Positions 11,075 to 23,022 of a stretch of 64,000 nt of DNA are shown piece by piece. The DNA comes from Pisolithus tinctorius (Eukaryota > Basidiomycota > Agaricomycetes > Boletales > Pisolithaceae): positions 1,116,001 to 1,180,000 of the forward strand of contig JANFAH010000002.1 in the NCBI GenBank assembly GCA_024663395.1. The letters run 5' to 3'. A program made the translations under genes and the position numbers. The notes under the pieces are model-generated. The model was given only the letters and a program-made list of their open reading frames with translations. It made no database searches and had not been told where the DNA came from. Position 1 is the first letter of the stretch. Every line of letters starts with the position of its first letter.

Positions 11075-11990
11075 TCACCTACATAATTGATGGGTACCAC
11101 CAATCGCATGAATGGAACCAAATAAATGCTCACCATTGCATATTTCTTCAAAAAGATCCCTCATCTCTGATTGTTCAGGCATGCCAAAAGTCAAACAGTT
11201 TGCACCATTGTCCTCATCCACTGCCAAGTCAAAAGATTTGATGGGTACATTTGAAACAAGTGGGGGAGGCATTGGTTCCCTCATATCCTGCAATTGAGTG
11301 AGCAGGTTAGTTGGAGAATCAGGTCAAGGAGATCGGTCCCTCAGATTTGATGATTCACAGGTGATGGGCAGAGGAGATGGTTCCCACACATTCTGCAAGT
11401 CTGCCAGAAAATTGACCTGCATAGTAACTTCTTGTGCAGGTGTTGAAGACCTGTCCATCCTGTTTAATTTCTTGTTTGTGACTGGCAGTGCCAATGGTTC
11501 CTGCACATTCAGGAATTGCTCAAGTAGATCCACATTCATACCATCCACTGGGGGAGCAGTTCATTCCCGTTCATTCAGGAACTGATTCATCAAGTTGTCT
11601 TGTGGATCTATTGCTAGAAAATTAGTTTGTTTGTTAGCTTGAAGGGCAATTGTGCCAACTCACCAGCCACGATTCCACCCACTGCCAGAGCAGTTGGCTC
11701 CCTTTCCCACAGGAACTGATCCAGCAAGCTTTCGCATGAATCTATAGCAAAAGAACATTTGTTGTTGAGCTTGGAGAGATATCATGTTTGCTCACTGGCC
11801 ACAATATCCATGTTCAACCCCACCATATCTGCCCTTCCACTTGAGCCAATTGGTGGAGGGGTTGGCTCACACAACTCATGCAGTTGTACTAGTGTCTCCT
11901 CCAGATTTTTGGACTGCTTCATGTGGGAGCTAAATTGCCTTGGCTTGATTGGTCTTACATTAGCTGTGGATGACTTAGGTTGCTGGATCC
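11075..11990 (-). pseudogene. degenerate repeat-containing reading frame
   Basis: On the minus strand a motif of the type LL(D/E)QFL followed by EP.ALPV recurs about every 110-190 bases (near 11250, 11385, 11500, 11580 and 11715). The longest open pieces are 11075-11293 and 11324-11548. This looks like the remnant of a protein with internal repeats, or of a tandem DNA repeat that happens to be open. No function can be proposed. Confidence 0.3.
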
Positions 11991-12366
11991 CACAATGAAG
12001 ACAAGCTCACCTTAACAACAGAAATGAACTTGGCAGGACTGTTCAGTGGACATACTCAATGATGATGGGTTTACTGATAGCTTGATGATCAATCAAGATT
12101 TAAACTTGTAGGAACAATGGTGAGAATATCATTCACACCATGGGAAGGAAGGCTGGACAATGGCAGATGGAGCCAAATTTTGGGTAACAGCAATACATGG
12201 GAGATGAGCAGCAATATCTCCCTACATAGATAGCTACCAGTCACTTCCACATGGCCAATATGTAGACCTGTCCCACTCAGCTCTCCACTCAATTGCCCTG
12301 CTCAACTGTCCTGCTTAACTATCCCTCTCTCCAATATCAAAAATGCCTCTCACAACCACCATGGTG

Positions 12367-12783
12367 TCATGAGCTACCATACATTCCATACACATGTATT
12401 CTAATGTGTAAAACTAGGCTAAGCCCTCTATAGACTGTACATGAGTTCCAAAAAAGGTTTCCACTCTGACTGTTTGAGGGATTCAACAAATATTTCTGCT
12501 TCTGATTGCTGCCTGTTTGCTTGCATGATCTCTTTGCATCAGGAGATGGAACATCTGCATCTGGCTTTGCAGGGGCCTTTCTGACATGAGGTGACTTCCA
12601 GGTGCTCCCAGGGATGTCCTGTTTCACATTCATGGATGCTGCATTGGTGGTGACAGATCCATTATTCAACATGACTGAACTTGCCTTGTGTGTGTGCTTC
12701 ATGGTGGATTTCAGTTTTCCACCTTTTTTTCTGCTCATTGACCCCTCCTCAGTTGGGTGGTCAGTGAAAGGAATGCTCTCCAA
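12367..12783 (-). pseudogene. unknown basic protein fragment
   Basis: A 138-codon frame rich in Lys, Ser and Asn with a Lys-rich N-terminal segment. It lies downstream of the acidic-tailed gene at 13202-14478 on the same strand and may be its 3' exon or a separate gene. No motif is recognised. Confidence 0.3.
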
Positions 12784-13201
12784 TCCATATTCATCTGCAT
12801 ATTCTGAGTGGCCCCATAGTTCAGTTGTGTACTCACTCCCTGAGTGCAGATCAGGGATTGCTGCAAATACAAGTTACAGTGGGAAGCTCACTATTCAGGG
12901 ATGTTGCCAATTTCTTTGAATTGGATAGGGTGGGCAAATAAGCATCTTCATCAGCTTCATCATCAGAATCATGGCCATTGCTTTCCCTCCCATTATTGTC
13001 AGTAAGTGCTTTATTTCATGGATGATGCACTGGGGTCTTTGCATGGGCTGGAGGTGCAGAGAGCCACTTACTATGGGAACCATCAGCTGGTGGGGGATTT
13101 GAGCAGGAATGAGAAGGGAATGGTGTCTTGGCACAGTTTTGCCTCCCACCAGATACCTGAAGACCAGAATCACATTAGTGCTGATCTGTCATGCATGAAA
13201 A

Positions 13202-14780
13202 TCACACATGGCACACCTTTTTAGGGGAGGGATCATCTGTTCCAACATCACTTGCCTCAGCCTCACCATGATCATCCAAACTGTCATCCACACTGTCATC
13301 CATGCTATCATCCATGCTATCATCTGCACTATCATCTGCACTATCATCTGCCACTCCCTCTTCCTGTGCTTTACCCTTGCCCTTGACATTTTTCCTTCCA
13401 GGATTCTTTTCACATTTGGGGGCAGGTGTCTTTTGGTATTTCTGCTGCCTCAAAACCTGGAGGGGTACCAAAGTTCTATCCACCAGTGGCTGCAGCTTGC
13501 CAGATTGATCCATCCATTTCTGAAATCCAAACACATCATTTGGATGGGATTCCTGTTGCTTGTGCCAAAAGGACAGCAGCTGGGTAGCTGTTGTCATCCA
13601 CTCCTGATAGCACTCATCAGAGATTGAGGACACTAAATACTCTAGCCACTCACAGTAGTGAGATGTCACAAATCTGCAAACTGTTTTTTGTAGTTGGTCC
13701 TGGCTAAGGCCTGCAATTTCTCCTATCCAAATCTCTCCATCAGCATTTTTCACCAATTTCATGGAGTCAACCTTGCCTGTCATTGTTGCTTTGGCTGCTG
13801 TCTTTTTCCAAGCATGTTCAGGACTTGACTCACCATCATGCTCAGGCAGTGTTCCTGGTTCCTCAAATGTTTCCCCAAGGTACTCTCGCCAGCTTCCTTC
13901 CAGTGTGTGGACATCATTGAAGGGGATCCCATCCACAATTTCATTATTGAAGTCCATACTGTCATTGCATGAGTCTTGCCTAGGCCTAGAGGAGAATATG
14001 GTAGACTCACATGCATGCCCATATAGTTCCCTCCTCATTTTTCCACCCAGCCATACACACTATGTGCATTCCACAATACCTTCACATCTCCATCGCAAAG
14101 TTTCAGACATACTTATACCCATACTTGGCTGCATTCCTGGGAACCAGGATAAATTGAAGACTGGGAAGTTGACTTCATACAATTGCACCTTGCTTTTGTC
14201 TCTGGTGTGGGGCCTTCCCACCCATTCCACCTTTCTGCTATATCTTCAGCTGCAGCCAATTGTTCCTCCATCAGGTCATCCTGAATAAAAGCCATCAATG
14301 CATTCTGATACTGTTGGATCTGCTTGCTTCCATGGGTATCACCTTCTTCTACTTTCATTTTTGCAAGCTTCTCCTGTATTTGCTCTTGGTACAATTCATG
14401 GAACACTGCCCACACAGAGTATTTGTAACTGGATCTAAGGGTAATACAGAGCTTCTTTGAATGGAGGGGCTTTTTCAACCAATCTTGTATTAGCTACAAG
14501 GGTGCTTTGAATTGTGAGCATCTGAATCAGAACTTTTAGAGTATACCTTGCACTTGGTCTGGACTTTGCTCCCTCTCAACTCCTTGTTCCTGTCCAATCA
14601 CTGCATCTCCTCCCATATGGATAGCAGAACTGCAGGCTTCTTCTTCTTCCCTGCTTGCCTCCATTCCTGGTGTTGGTGCCCAAGGATCTCCAGCTCTTCC
14701 ACTTCAAATGTTTCTTCCTCCCTTTCCCCCACATCTGATGGTTCTATATCTCACTCACCATCAGCATCATCTCTTTCTGT
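13202..14780 (-). CDS. hypothetical protein, agaricomycete multi-copy type, probably decayed
   Basis: The main minus-strand frame 13202-14038 (278 codons) contains a region with MTGKVDSMKLVKNADGEIWI, a Trp/Cys-containing block and a C-terminal run of acidic repeats (ADDS/MDDS, about eight copies) followed by a basic end. An upstream frame 14113-14478 has a helical Glu/Gln-rich part with AEDIAERWNGWEGPTPE. Upstream of that a piece (about 14540-14780) has IWEEM. From memory of genomes of this group, proteins with an FHELY..EI...A..WN.....P... layout are common, multi-copy and of unknown function; I infer that this is one of them. Exon junctions are not certain and a few stops suggest decay. Confidence 0.45.
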
Positions 14781-15408
14781 CTGATCCTAGGCATCTGATT
14801 CATACTGGGACTCCATGGAGTATGATGTGGTATGATGTATAATGGTGTATAATAGATGGTTGGCTACTAAGTTTTTTCATGCCCTTGTTTGGTCTCAATG
14901 CATTTCAGTACTAGTGTGGTCATTCCAAGGAATTTGTTTGGACCTCTGTGAAGCAACCAAAATATCCAATCAGGCTGATCTCTTTGACAGGATCCTGCCC
15001 AAAGGTGTATTAGCTCCTGGTTTGCATCTGGGCTGTCAGTTGGGTTGCCCAATCATATGCACACTTATATTGATACTGAACATCTCATTTCACCTTCATC
15101 AGCTAATATAGCATCCAAATTCACCATCATAATCCAGGCAAAGCACCCAGGTAATGTTGCAGCAGGAAGGGAATGTGCAGGCAGGGATTAAGTGGTAATA
15201 AGAAGGCAGTGCCATGCATTGTGCGAGGCCAGTGCAGTTGCATTTGTATTTATGCCCTGACATGTGTTAAGGTACTGACATCAATAGAGCTAAATGATAA
15301 AATGACTTGCACTAGTGGTAGCATTTCTAACAACTGACCTCATACTGTAAAATCAGCAACCTCCAGATGGCCAAGGGAAGCACTCAAAAGGGCATGAGAA
15401 TGATTGGT
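14781..15408. other. no recognisable gene
   Basis: Low-complexity TATGATGTGGTATG-type sequence at 14818-14860, then CpG-poor DNA with short frames only. Confidence 0.35.
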
Positions 15409-16094
15409 GTTATGCTATGCTCACATTTTCTCTTCTTGCGGACTCTCACCACCCACTCCGCCTTCGCCACCGCTGCTCCGCCTTTGCTACTGCCCACTCC
15501 ACCTTCGCCACCGCCTGCTCTGCCTTCGGGAGCATCTCGCTGCCACCCGCTCCACCTTCAGGAGCATTCCGCCGCCCTGCAAGCCACTGTCTATGCAGTT
15601 GGGCTTGTGTTCTGTATGTTTCCCCTTTCTGTTTCCTTTTATGGTAGACCCCTGTCTGCCCCACATTGTATTATAGCCAGGCATTATGCCCATTCCCCCT
15701 TCCTTCCGTGATCCACTGGTGGCCCTGATCCACACAGTCATGTGACGTGTTCACCCCCATGTTTACCCTTGCGCCTGCACCGCAGTGACTCTGTCCTGCC
15801 TTGTTCAGATGCAGGTAGACGGTTTAAATGCTTTCAAAAGTTTGCTCCACAGGTACTCTACATACGTATATAAACCTGCATGTATCGTACTTGCCCCTCA
15901 TTTGAAATCTACTTTGCAACCACCCTTAGCTCTGGCCCCTGTACCAACAAGGACTTGGCAGTACGACTTTGGTTGGCCAAGACTAGTGTTCCATCACTAG
16001 TGAAGTTAAATTACATGCCCCTCTCGCGCAGTCATGTGCTTGTGCTACATCGCACTTGATTCGTGGCGCAATACGAGTCATTGGCACAACAGTA
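15409..16094. other. LTR-like sequence of uncertain family and left boundary
   Basis: The right edge reads ...GGCACAACA then GTATCCCCCTCTTAGGGG, that is, on the minus strand a polypurine tract followed by TG..., exactly how a 3' LTR should begin after gypsy element 2. The block contains TATATAAAC (about 15871-15879) and is clearly richer in CpG than its surroundings. It does not match the other LTR of element 2 (34625-34645 plus 61673-62179) over most of its length. The left boundary is a guess from TGTTATGC at 15409; TGTTAAGG at 15253 is an alternative. Confidence 0.4.
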
Positions 16095-16212
16095 TCCCCC
16101 TCTTAGGGGTTGAACCCATGAGACCCCTGCGAGAGTGGCAGGCTGAGTTTGAAAAAACTGGCACCTGTGGCCTGCTAAGCCCTTTGCATCTTTCATTCTC
16201 ATCCTTTTCATC

Positions 16213-17299
16213 ATGTCTGACTCCAGACCAATCAATGGCACTGACAACAACAACAAAGGCTGAGTCATCGTTGACTGGGCCCAAGTCCCTGATGATGACA
16301 TCAGGTACAACACTGACAATGAAGAAGAGGTGATGAGGGTGAAGGCAAAGGAGAGGAAGAGAAGAAAGGCAGCTGAACAAGCCCAGTGGGAGGAGCAGGC
16401 GCAGCTTGAGGCCGAAAGGGCAGTGAGGGAGCAGGCCGAAGCTGAGAGGGCAGCACAGGAGAGGGCTGAGGCCAAGAGAGCAGAGAGGGAGGCCAAGGAG
16501 AAGAAGGTGTGTGAAGAGGAGGAGAAATGGGAGGCTGAGCGTAAGTGTAAGGCCAGGGCTGGCAAAGGTGATGAGGCTGGTGCCAGTGGTGAGGCCAGGG
16601 GTGAAGTGAAGCAGGTGGTAATGGACCCCGGGTGAGTATATTTTTTGATCTGGTGCATGTTTTTCTTCTAACCTCCTTTTCAGTTGTACTCACTGCACCT
16701 GGGCTCAAGTCATCTGTGAGTTTGTTGTAGATGGCAACAAGAAGCACATGGCATGTGTGTGCTGTAACCTATTGAAAGGCAAGTGTCGCTGGCCCAGGGA
16801 TGGGAAAGACACTGAGGCTGGTCCTAAGGCCAGAAGGACTGACAAGGGGAAGAAGCAGAAAGCTGAGGAGGAGAATGCCAAGGCTGGGCCCAGCAACCAG
16901 AAACAGGCAAGGACGAGTGTGAGACTGACTGAGGTCTTGGACCTCAATGAGCTTGAGGCCAGTGGGAGCAGGATGAAAGAGGCTGGTGTGGCCAGGTACT
17001 CAGGCTTGGAGAACAAGCTCAAGCAACTGATCAAGGCTGCAGGGCTGATTGCCAACAATTTGGCCAGCCTTTTCAAACTCCATGAGACTGTGGTCGAAAA
17101 CTCAGGTCACATAGCTGACACGCTTTAGTCGATACTTGACGAATCATATGGCTTCGGGATGGTGGTATCCCCTTCAGACTTGGGCTTGTCTGAGCTCGAC
17201 TCTGACAAGTTGCACAAGGAAGCAGAGTGGTTGAAGAACCACAGCGAGGATGAAGAGGAGTCCGAGGGGGAGGATGAGAGTATGGCCAAGGCCAAGTAG
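16213..17299 (+). CDS. opposite-strand ORF of gypsy element 2: coiled coil plus Zn2Cys6-like cluster
   Basis: Starts at ATG 16213. One in-frame TGA (16261) interrupts the first exon. Residues about 40-130 are an almost unbroken Glu/Ala/Arg/Lys heptad stretch, a long coiled coil. An intron of 52 bases (16632-16683, GTGAGT...CAG, phase 2) precedes six cysteines spaced CX2CX6CX12CX2CX6C (16687-16788), the Zn2Cys6 binuclear-cluster spacing. Then comes a basic KGKK segment, a helical region and an acidic tail (HSEDEEESEGEDE), ending at TAG 17297. A second TGA lies near 17128. It sits between pol and the 3' end of element 2 and points against pol. Element 1 has a counterpart in the same place. I infer a DNA-binding or dimerising protein, perhaps for element regulation or target choice; no function is shown. 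Confidence 0.75.
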
Positions 17300-17464
17300 A
17301 CTCGTAGCATAGTGTTTTGTTGTTTCCTCCGCAAATGTCATGTGTCTGGTGTCCAGTAAAGTAAGAGAAACAAAAGAAAGGGAAAACAAGGTAAGTAAGA
17401 GATCAAAGAATGCTAGATACTGATAGAAAACAGAAAAGAAGCTGAGGCTGGTTGAGGCCAGTCC

Positions 17465-17866
17465 TCATTGGTATGGGCTGGGTTTATTAGGGTAGTGGGA
17501 ATGGAACTCTTGTACGAGTTCAGTGGCAAGTACCCAAGTAGTTTCTTCATCAGTCCCTTCATAGCCAGTCCACCAGACTAAGTACTGAAGCCAACACCAG
17601 TGATGCTGGTCAACCTTAGAGTTGAGGATTTCCACTACCTCAAACTCTACATCACCATCGACTTCAACTGGTGGGGGTGGTGGTTGAGTCCAGTTCAGGA
17701 TGGTATTAGGGATGGCCAGCTTGAGTTGGGAAATGTGGAAGACTGGATGTACTGTGTGCATTGAGCCCAGCAGGTGCAGTGTGAAGGAGTGGGTACCGGC
17801 CTGAGCTATGACCGGATATGGTCCAAGGTTCTTCTCCAAGAGCTTCTTGGAAGGTCAAGTAGACTG
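17465..17866 (-). pseudogene. pol: gypsy element 2 pol, C-terminal end with chromodomain
   Basis: Encodes the end of integrase (GPYPVIAQAGTHSFTLHL), the linker VHPVFHISQL found in this gypsy group, and a chromodomain with FEVVEILNSKVDQ, LQYLVWWTGYEG and TTWVLATEL, ending at 17465. Chromodomains at the integrase C-terminus guide such elements to methylated histone H3 in heterochromatin. The piece was separated from the rest of pol by element 1; its last bases (GACTG, 17862-17866) are one half of the target duplication. One TGA stands where CGA (Arg) is expected, just inside the junction. Confidence 0.9.
17862..17866. repeat. target-site duplication of gypsy element 1 (left)
   Basis: GACTG here and GACTG at 28057-28061 flank element 1 exactly outside TG...CA ends. 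Removing one copy and the element restores the pol reading frame of element 2. Confidence 0.95.
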
Positions 17867-18352
17867 TGTCATATACTGGGAAACCTGTGGGTCGGTCTTA
17901 GATTCAAAATGCCAGGACAACACCGACTGCCCAAACAAGCTCTGTTTTCTTACTATACTTTTCTAGTTAGGCTTTGTACTGCCCTCGCTTGTGCCAGGGC
18001 AGTGTCTGTCTTCAGCTCTCCGATCCCTGCCTTCTTGTTTAACCTTTAGTTAGTTCTTTGCACAGCTGTTTAGTTCCTCACTGGTAACCCTGGCCTTCAG
18101 GTTGCTGGTCTTTGGTATATATACTCTACGTATGTTGTACTTAGTTCCTTAGTCTGAATATCAGCTTAGTTCACCCCAAGTCCCCAGCTTAAGCCCGAGT
18201 TGACTCTCAGCTTTCGCTCCTGATCCCCCTCGGCTTTCTCTGACTTCAACCCGGCTTGCACAAGGGTCTAGCACATGAGCTAAGAACAAGGGTTGTTGCC
18301 CCCAGTGCTTGGCCTTCGGCCTTTGACCCTCATCCCAGTCATGCACTTAACA
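17867..18352 (+). repeat. 5' LTR of gypsy element 1
   Basis: 486 bp, TGTCATATAC...CTTAACA, close match to 27572-28056 with scattered C/T and G/A differences. A TATA sequence (TATATATA, about 18116-18123) precedes AGTCTGAATAT (18151-18161), which would sit at or just after the transcription start. Confidence 0.95.
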
Positions 18353-18366
18353 GTATATTCAGACTT
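18353..18366 (+). promoter_or_regulatory. putative self-primer binding site
   Basis: Directly after the 5' LTR, ATATTCAGACT (18355-18365) is the exact reverse complement of AGTCTGAATAT in the LTR about 30 bases after the TATA box. This is the arrangement of Tf1-like retrotransposons, whose mRNA 5' end primes its own reverse transcription. No tRNA-like TGG site is seen here. Confidence 0.75.
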
Positions 18367-18392
18367 CCACTTGTGCAAGTCACTTACCACCC

Positions 18393-19208
18393 ATGACCAG
18401 AACTCGCACCCAAGCTCAAGCAGACCGCGCTTTAGAATCTGCCTCTGTCTCGAGACCAACCCAACCTGAAACCTCAGATGACCTTTGCTGCCAGTCGGCC
18501 CTCAGTTCCCTCACCAGTCACTGCTGGACTTCTGCAGTCGTGCAGCAGTTCCAAGGATTCTCAGCCTGTCATTCCGGTACTACACTGGCTTCCAACAATC
18601 GAGGTACACCAACACCAGCCGGTCATCGGCCTCCTGCTCCCTTTGGTAACCCCGGAGGTGATGGCAACAATGACTGGCTAGCTACCCAGGTCCAGGGTTA
18701 CAGCGATGGGGCTCTCCACCACTTCTTCTATGCTGGTCTTCCTGACCGAATCAAAGACGAGATAAGCCAGGTAGGCAAACCCCGCACCCTTGAAGACCTT
18801 CACTGCCTAGCTCAGGACATAGACGCCCACTACTGGGAACGATGCGAGGAGGTCCAATGCCAGAACTGGTCTTCCAGTAATCAGAACTCGTCAAAGACCG
18901 GCAATAAAGACTCGAACACTGACAAAGGGAAAACCTCGGCACCCAACACCTCCCAGTCCTCCGCTGCACCAAAGACCGGCAATACCAACACCGGGTCTTC
19001 AAAGTCCAAGCCAGCTAGCAACAAACTCGGCAAGGACAGGAAGTTAACAGCTGCCAAGTGAAAGCGACGTTTCGACCTAAAGCTCTGTATGTTCTGTGGA
19101 GGGGAAGGTCACATAGCCAAGGAATGCCCCAAGAAGGCGGCCAAGGCTAGAGCAGCTGCAGCAGCTCCGGACACCACGCTGGAGGCCTCCACTGAGGCAA
19201 AAAAATAG
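18393..19208 (+). pseudogene. gag: gypsy element 1 gag, internally deleted
   Basis: ATG 18393 starts a 222-codon frame that keeps the N-terminus and the C-terminal capsid part (GYSDGALHHFFYAGLPDRIK) but lacks about 150 residues of capsid that element 2 has between these parts. A TGA at 19059 precedes the zinc knuckle CMFCGGEGHIAKEC (CX2CX4HX4C, about 19087-19128). The natural end is TAG at 19206, straight after seven A residues. The Gag capsid packages element RNA; this copy could hardly do so. Confidence 0.9.
19199..19208 (+). promoter_or_regulatory. candidate -1 frameshift site between gag and pol
   Basis: The heptamer A AAA AAA lies in the gag frame immediately before the TAG stop. A -1 slip leads straight into the pol frame, which is open from here. 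Element 2 has the same A7-TAG at the same place (33228-33219, minus). No downstream stem or pseudoknot was worked out. Confidence 0.5.
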
Positions 19209-22200
19209 TCAGCAGTCCTCAGAACCTCACACACCCCAAAGACCGCATTGACTCCGGTGGTGTGCTCTCGGAGGTTAAGCTCAACGTGTCCACTCTTTGC
19301 AACCCAAATAGTCTTATGCCTACCATTTCTCTAGCATCCTATGATGAGCCGGCATTCCCGGTACTCGTTGACTCCAGCTCTACACACTGTTTTATAGATA
19401 CAAAATTTGCAAATAAAGTCTCTCTTCCCCTTCACTCCATCCCGCCGGTCCAGCTTCAGCTGTTTGACAGCACCTCCAACTCAGTCAACACCCAGGCAGC
19501 AGATCTCATCTTTGTTTTTCCCTCTGGCGATGCAACCCCAGTCACCCTCTATGCAACACTGCTGGACTCCGAGTGCAAGGCGGTCTTAGGATACAACTGG
19601 CTCACCCCACACAATCTGTCGATTGACTGGGTCTTGAGCAGTATTAGATTCCAGATGCCTGTACAACAAGTGCCAGACCCCCCAACATCACCCCCTGACC
19701 CCAAGCCTTCGGCTCCCAGCGCAACCACCCTCGGCTCCAATGAGCATCTGACCCTGCAATTAGAGAAACTGGTTGCACTGGGCTTGACTTGCCCACCTAT
19801 CGCCTTCATCAATGCTGCGGCCTATGTCTGGGCACGTAAACTTGAAGGGTCTTCCCAGTTCAGCCTCCAGCTTCATCCCTTGGCCCTCACCTCTCTTCGG
19901 TCTTCAAATGTAGAAGACGCACCGAACCTCTCCGGCATTCCACCGGAGTACCATGAGTATGCCAACGTGTTCAGTAAATCCAAGGCCACTACCCTAGCAC
20001 CCCACCGAGAACATGATCTTAAGATCAAGCTGGAAGGAGACTCATCACCACCCCTTGGCCCTAACTACTCCCTGTCACCGGTAGAGCTTGAAGCTCTCCA
20101 GGCCTTCCTAGATGAGCATCTGACCACTGGGTTCATCCGACCAACCTCTTCCCCCCATGGAGCACCAGTCCTCTTTGTCAAGATGAAGGACAGCTCCCTT
20201 CGGCTTTGTGTAGACTTCCAGGGCTTGAACAAGATCACCAAAAAGGACCAGTACCCACTCCCCCTCATCACCAACCTCCTGGACTTGCCATCCCGGGCCA
20301 AGGTCTACACCAAAATTGACCTCAGGCATGTGTATCACCTAGTCTGGATCGCTGATGGCGATGAGTGGAAGACTGCGTTCCACACTCGGTATGGGTCCCT
20401 TGAGTGGCTTGTCATGCCCTTCAGTCTATCCAATGCCCCAGCAGTGTTCCAACACTTTGTAAACATGGTGTTCACCAACCTCCTAGATGTATGCATTGTG
20501 GTCTACCTGGACAACATACTCATCTACTCCAACGACGAGGACTCACACTGGCAACATGTTAAAGAGGTTCTGTGCCAACTCTGGAAGCATGGCCTGTATG
20601 CCAAACCAGAAAAATGTGAGTTCCATTCCGAGTCAGTAGAATACCTAGGCTACTGCCTCTCACCAACTGGCCTCAGCATGTCTGGCGAAAAGATCAAAGC
20701 CGTCTGTGACTGGCCCAAACCCCAGAAGGTCAAGGACATTCAGTCCTTCCTAGGCTTCGCCAACTTCTACTGACACTTCATCTACAACTACTTGGACATC
20801 GTTGTCCCCTTGACCCACCTTACGCGAAAAAACATACCCTGGAACTTCTCCGAGGAGTGCCGGTCAGCCTTCAATAAGCTCAAAGAAGCTTTCACCACCA
20901 CTCCTATCCTTACTCACTTCGTCCCTGGCACTCAACTCACAGTGGAACCTGATGCTTCGGACTATGCCATCGCTGGCATACTGTCCATCACCAGTGAAGA
21001 CGACCAACTTTGCCCAGTCGCCTTTTACTCCTGGACACTGTCTGCGCCGGAGCTCAACTATGACACCCACGATAAGGAGCTGCTTGCTATCTTTGAAGCC
21101 TTCCAGGCCTGGAGACACTACTTGGAGGGTGCCCCTCTACCCATTGATGTGGTCACCGACCACAAGAACCTAGAGTACTTCTCAACCTCTAAGGTACTCA
21201 CATGCCGGCAAGCCCAGTGGTCCAAGTACTTGTCACAGTTCAACCTCGTCATCCGTTTCCACCCAGGTAAGCTCGGTGCCAAGCCCGACACTCTCACTAG
21301 ACGATGGGACATCTACCCCAAAGAGGGGGATAGGGGCTATGCCCAGGCGAACCCCCACAACCTCCAACCAGTGTTCACGCAAGAACAGTTGGTCTTGGCT
21401 CTCTGCGCCACATGCTTGGAGTACCCTGTACTACGTGCCAGCCCTCTAATGGACGTAGAGCAACTCCACAACGAAATACTTGCCACACTATCCCAACACC
21501 GACTCACAGACACCTCTGATCCCCAGTGGTCACTCAATAGCACTGGTCTTCTGTGCCTTGATAACCGGATCTATGTACCAGATGCCAACGACCTTCGGCT
21601 CAAGGTCCTTCAGTACAAGCATGATCACCCACTGTCAGGACTCTTCGGCCAGAATTGGACATTGGAACTGATCCGGCGAGAGTACACCTGGCCCAGCATC
21701 TGCACCTTCGTCAAAGAGTATGTGAGGTCCTGCACTACATGCATGAGAGCCAAAACACCCAGACACCAACCATATGGCACCCTGAAACAACTGCCAATAC
21801 TGGAAAAGCCATGGAATTCCATTTCTATGGATTTCATTGAGCACCTACTGGCATCCAGTGGTCACACCGCTATCCTGGTGGTTGTGGACTGACTATCCAA
21901 GCAGGCTGTGTTCATACCCACCCACAACATTATTACCTCCCCCGAGCTTGCCAAGCTCTTTCTACTCCATGTCTTCTCAAAACACAGTGTCCTGGCACAT
22001 GTAACCTCCGACTGAGGCTCTGAATTCGTCTCACACTTCTTCTGGTCCTTGGGTAAAGCGCTGGATATGTGCCTACATTTCACTTCTGGATACCACCCAG
22101 AAGGAGATGGCCAGACCAAATGAACAAACTGGACCTTGGAACAGTACCTCTGGGTATATTGCAACTACCAACAGGACAACTGGGCCGAGTTACTTCTGTT

Positions 22201-22903
22201 GGCCGAGTTTGCCTACAACAATGCCCCGAGTGCCACCACCAGTGTCTCCCCTTTCTTCGCCAACAAGGGCTACCACCCTAACCTCTCAGTCTTCCCCGAA
22301 AGGGACTTATCCTCAGTACGGGCTAGGGACTATGCCATGGACCTAGATGAACTACACCAGTTCCTATGAGAAGAGATGGCACTAGCCCAAGCCAGATACC
22401 AAGGTCTGGCAGATGTGAAAAGGCTACCAGCACCCGAGATCAACCTCGGCAACCAGGTCTACATCAAAGCCAAGTACTTCCGGACCACAAGACCATCACA
22501 GAAACTCGCAGACAAGAACCTAGGCCCTTACCTGGTAATAGCCCAACCCGGCACTCACTCATCCACCCTTCACCTCCCAGACTCCATGCATGTGGTACAC
22601 CCAGTGTTCCACATATCACAGTTAGAACCAGCACACCCCAACACCATTCCAAACCAAACTCAGCCACCACCACCTCTGGTCGAGGTCGACGGTGAACCAG
22701 AGTACAAGATCGCTGAGATCCTCAACTCAAAGGTAGACCAACGACGGAGGTGTATGCTACAGTACCTGGTACGCTGGGCTGGCTACAAGGGCACCAACGA
22801 AGAAACATCCTGGCTACTGGCCACCAAGCTGGGTAATGCCAAAGATCTGCTCGCTGCATTTCATGCTGCCTACCCCGGTAAACCCGGTCCAGTCACTAGT
22901 TAA
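19205..22903 (+). pseudogene. pol: gypsy element 1 pol polyprotein
   Basis: Order: aspartic protease (VLVDSSSTHCFID), reverse transcriptase (LCVDFQGLNKITKKDQYPLP; the active-site box reads YLDN instead of YLDD at 20504-20515), RNase H (DASDYAIAGIL, VVTDHKN), integrase with HHCC-type finger, D (SMDF) and D (VTSD) residues, GPY/F-like module and C-terminal chromodomain. The third catalytic residue, Glu in QTERTN of element 2, is Lys here (codon at 22118). In-frame TGA stops at 20771, 21890, 22013, 22121 and 22367; most correspond to CGA or TGG. The protein would copy and insert the element; this copy cannot. It ends at TAA 22901. Confidence 0.95.
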
Positions 22904-23022
22904 AACATGCCTATCTCTTCTTTCTCCCTTGTTCCCTTACTCTTGTTTTTCCTTACTATACCAAGGACAGTTCATTCCACTAGTACTATGTACATACATC
23001 GGGATTCAGTCCTAACTGGTTT

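Noticed and set aside
15404..15741. Pro/Ala-rich frames in the CpG-rich block, possible gene start
   Set aside because: The sequence is a low-complexity CC(A/T)CC run inside an LTR-like block, open in three frames; no splice pattern or domain.
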